DNA of 33,768 bases from Rhizophagus sp. LPA8_4_AMF (lineage: Eukaryota; Glomeromycota; Glomeromycetes; Glomerales; Glomeraceae), in the NCBI GenBank assembly GCA_021464525.1, contig JADRCO010000439.1:1-33768 (forward strand), read 5' to 3'. The position numbers and the translations under genes are program-made. Positions 30,601 through 33,768 of this stretch are shown here, piece after piece. The notes under the pieces are model-generated. The model worked only from the letters and a program-made list of their open reading frames with translations. It made no database searches and was not told the DNA's origin. Position 1 is the stretch's first letter. Each line of letters begins with the position of its first letter.

Positions 30601-31790
30601 AAAGAATTTTTATCTCTTTGTATAGATTGATCGTTTTCTTTATTTATTTCTTAATAAAAAAAAGTGTACAAACATTATTTGAAGTTCTTTCGGCAACTAT
30701 AACTTAATTGGTGGTAAAATTTTTTATCGGAAAAATTCCACCTGATATGGGAAATATTGGAAATTTATTAATCAAATGATTTAGACAACCCAACAGAAAT
30801 ATTATTTCATAATAGTTTATATGAATGGAAAATACGCTCAAAAACAGAAAATTCAACTAGATTTACAATTGGAATAATTAAAAAAAACTCAGATTCAGAT
30901 GATAAAGATTATTTGTTCCAAAGACATTATTTATAAACTAATAATGAACTTATTAACTCTGATTATCAGATTTTTTGAGTGGTATTATGTTAATTAATAT
31001 ATGTATTCTTTATTTTACTCAGAATTTTATTCTTTCTATATCTTTACTTTTTTTTATTCCCATTAGATATTTTAATTATAAAAGTTATGATCAAAGTATT
31101 CTTGGGTAAAGGAATCATTTTATAAACCGCCTTCAAGTTTTTTTATAAAAACTTGCCAGAAATGTTTATATAATATGATTTATGAAAAAGAAAAAAAAGA
31201 TCAAAATATAGAAAATATAAAACTAGAATTACGTAATATACGTGATTTGTTTGATCTATTACATGTTTCGATTAATTTATACAAGTGTTTCCTTAGAGAA
31301 ACAAGGGTTTTTTAAATTTAAATTCTAACGTTTTGATTTACCGATCACGGATCTTTCATGGAAGGTCTTCTGGTTTTTTATTTTGGAATAATTTTGGTTG
31401 AAATAGAACATGCAATATTTTGTAACTATTAAATTTATTTTTCGCAATACGGTGTAAATAAAATATTTAAATATAAATTCATATATAATCTATTTGAAAA
31501 AAAAATCAAACATAATATAAATGTATGATTGTTGAAATGGTTGAGTCGGGTAATTTCCATGTCAGTCGGTTAATTTTCATGACCTTGGTAAATGGGATAT
31601 CTGTAACTGCTGCAAATACCAATTTAGGATATTTTTTTAAATTCATACTAAACGTCAGGTCACGTGACATCAATGATTTTAAATAATAGATTTAAATAAT
31701 AGATTAAAATTGAATAAATGCGGGATGATGGGGATTCTGGGTTTATTGTTATTAATTTTTAGTTAATATTAAAAGATTTGAAACCACATA
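30601..31790. other. spacer with two coding-like islands
   Basis: Two open stretches on the plus strand look more protein-like than background. 30772-30936 contains NPTEILFHNSLYEWKIRSKT and ends in a stop. 31091-31315 contains FFIKTCQKCLYNMIYEKEK and IRDLFDLLHV, also ending in a stop. Neither begins with a convincing start, and no family is recognised. They may be exons or remains of a decayed gene. A near-duplicate pair GTCGGGTAATTTCCATG/GTCGGTTAATTTTCATG lies at about 31545-31585. Confidence 0.4.
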
Positions 31791-31792
31791 AA

Positions 31793-32902
31793 TGTCGATT
31801 TGGGTCAGATGATAACTGACGTGCGTCAAATGAAAATTCACATAAAATTAATAATTTTTTTTTATTATTAAATAAATTAATAAACTTTATTATCACATTA
31901 AAGAATACATAATCCTAAAATGTCAGATTGATTAGACTTAAGTTCATGGAAGTCATTTCATTCAAATTATTTATTGTCCGAAGCGTAGTGAAAGACTTTC
32001 AAACAACTCAAAACGTCCGTCTGTCACGCTGCGTGTATGGCCAATACCTAGTATATTACGAGATTACGAGATTTTTAAGTAAATTTACAATTGTCACATA
32101 AATCAAATTAGTAAAAATTTTCATAATATGTATAATTTATTATGATATATACTAAGTTCACTTACTGAATAAAAGTATTGAGCGATGTAGCATAAAATTG
32201 ATTAAATAAAAAAATATGGTGGAATAATGGATTTGTTTATTTATAAAATAAACATTGTAGCAAATATTATTTAATTTCTACTTAATATATTCAAAATTTA
32301 TTGTATATTTGTTAATTTTCTTTTAATAACCCTAAAAAGTTTAATATTAATTAAATGCTTAAATTTAAAATAATTAACATTATTGGCTACTAAATAACAC
32401 CATTTAATCTAAGAAATACACAAAAAATAAATAAATATTAGCATATAATAGAATCCTATAATATTTATTAAAAAAAATTTCTTAAAAATATTAAAAATCT
32501 AAGTTCAATTTGAATAGGTTAGGAACGGCAAACTAATCACATGCGTACATAATGAATCAAATTTTTATATTTTATAAAATTAGTGTTTCTTTACAAAATA
32601 TATTAATATGAGATGGGTTATTAATTGTTGAGAAAACTAAATTAGATAGTTTTACGAATTTAAAATAAACATTTTTAAGTATTTTAAAGAATATATTCAT
32701 ATTATTTTTGAAAAAAATAATGTCTACAAATCAACATTAAATTTTAATATTTTATAAAGTATATTATGAACTTTCTATAAATAAATTTCAGCCTCTTAGC
32801 ATGATAGCATCTATAGTAGTTATTGAGATATTCGGATTTTTATCCGTGCAATTTTTTTCTTAACATCTGACGCATGTCATCATCACCTGACGCAAATCAA
32901 CA
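31793..32902. mobile_element. putative 1.1-kb non-coding element with about 40-bp terminal inverted repeats
   Basis: The left end TGTCGATTTGGGTCAGATGA, continuing TAACTGACGTGCGTCAAATG, matches the reverse complement of the right end (TGTTGATTTGCGTCAGGTGA, continuing TGATGACATGCGTCAGATG) with several mismatches. The interior is AT-rich, with a less AT-rich patch near 31975-32045, and shows no open frame. Target duplications are not clear. It resembles a long MITE or a non-autonomous DNA transposon. Confidence 0.6.
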
Positions 32903-32994
32903 GATTTTGATTTTGATGAGACTGTCGATATTATGGTTTTCAGGATTTTTGGACAACATTAACAGTATAGTAGTATGCATGATATATGATGCAT

Positions 32995-33147
32995 ATGTTG
33001 TAGACCAAACTTGACCATGTCTCAAATCGTCCCGTCGGCCTAAATTATTGGCCCATTCTAATAATGTTTTAAAGCTGTACCAGCGATGATCTCCTAATTT
33101 GGGCTGATGGGACGATTTGGGTCGTGGTTTGATTTGGTCTTCAACAT
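32995..33147. mobile_element. 153-bp MITE with long terminal inverted repeats
   Basis: The left arm ATGTTGTAGACCAAACTTGA continues to CAAATCGTCCCGTCGGCC. It matches the reverse complement of the right arm (ATGTTGAAGACCAAATCAAA, then CAAATCGTCCCATCAGCC) over about 50 positions with some ten mismatches. Short unpaired centre (about 33050-33095). No coding sequence. Confidence 0.75.
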
Positions 33148-33430
33148 AAATAAACTCTGTTTTTTAGTTTTGCAGTTCACCTTACTATGTATACCGAATA
33201 TTTAAAAGGTTACACAGGTCAGTCTTTATCACATGATACTTGCTATGTACAATGTTAAAACTTCATATTTTAATGAGTTGGGCTTTTTTAATCATGAAGA
33301 ATATTCAAATTTCTGTCATACTAATTTGCCGTACTAATTTTTAGCTAGTAAAAATAATGGAAAGTATGTAAGTCACTTGATTATAATAAATTTTGATATA
33401 ACGAAAATTTTATTTTTATTCATAATATCC

Positions 33431-33480
33431 TATAGTGAATTCCCTCACTATAACGAATTTTAATCGGATTCATTATAGTG
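33431..33480. repeat. nested TATAGTGA hairpins
   Basis: CACTATAACGAAT (33446-33458) pairs with ATTCATTATAGTG (33468-33480) with one mismatch. TATAGTGA at 33431 also pairs with TCACTATA at 33445. It resembles the terminal repeat of a DNA transposon whose body would lie on one side. The rest of the window to 33768 shows only short broken frames. Confidence 0.5.
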
Positions 33481-33768
33481 AAAGTGAACTATTTATTCTA
33501 ATTCCTTTTAATGAATCCCATCCTAAAATCAGCGGGAATCCATACGCATACCTTTAAAAATTCTTCATTAACTCCTTCATTAAATAAAGACTACCAATAT
33601 ATAATATATCGTTAATTGCAGCACCAGTTGGATTTAATGTTGAAGAATACTAGCTATTCTTGATGTCTCAATTAATGCCAAGATACATTATCAATAATGT
33701 TTTTATTAATTTCTTCTTGTAAGAATTTTACGTAAAAATTGTATCGAAAATTACATAAGACACGTTCA

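Noticed and set aside
33480-33768. Coding-like phrases near the right edge (both strands) as the edge of a transposase gene
   Set aside because: The phrases are short and broken, no transposase motif is visible, and the sequence ends before anything can be confirmed.

Overview
The window looks like a repeat-rich nuclear region of an arbuscular mycorrhizal fungus (Glomeromycotina, most likely Rhizophagus or a close relative). The evidence is strong AT richness, intronless F-box genes of the type with an N-terminal LHSCLLVNRLWCE-like block, local gene families in all stages of decay, Tc1-like and miniature inverted-repeat elements, and a stray piece of a eukaryotic RNA-silencing RNA-dependent RNA polymerase. 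The assignment is inference from these hallmarks; no search was run.

Layout. Positions 1-3.5 kb hold a decayed F-box gene followed by a decayed multi-pass membrane protein gene. Positions 4.0-5.4 kb and 7.6-9.0 kb hold two intact F-box genes (470 and 476 aa). An intact membrane protein gene (327 aa) lies at 11.8-12.8 kb. The dead pair most resembles the second intact F-box gene and this membrane gene, so the left 12.8 kb probably includes a duplicated F-box/membrane-protein block. Between the genes sit a 138-bp TA-flanked MITE, a 596-bp internally deleted Tc1-like element and several smaller repeats.

Positions 13.3-20.9 kb form a gene-free array of degenerate tandem units of roughly 0.5-0.9 kb. 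Most units carry a tRNA-like hairpin module of about 60-130 bp, read on the minus strand. The module ends are complementary within each copy but differ in sequence between copies. One array unit contains an 84-bp fragment of a eukaryotic RdRP gene and a small MITE, both absent from the sister units.

Positions 20.0-24.3 kb and 25.9-30.6 kb are two diverged copies of a 4-5 kb unit. Each carries one more member of the membrane protein family (325 and 324 aa, about 79% identical by hand count). MITE insertions are present in one copy and absent from the other. An old terminal-repeat element with a zinc-knuckle remnant lies between them. The last 3 kb contain no convincing gene, only inverted-repeat elements and small coding-like islands.

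Working together. The intact genes are two F-box proteins (probable SCF ubiquitin-ligase substrate receptors with leucine-rich repeats) and three paralogous membrane proteins of unknown function. Their linkage and shared duplication are visible. A functional link is only a hypothesis.
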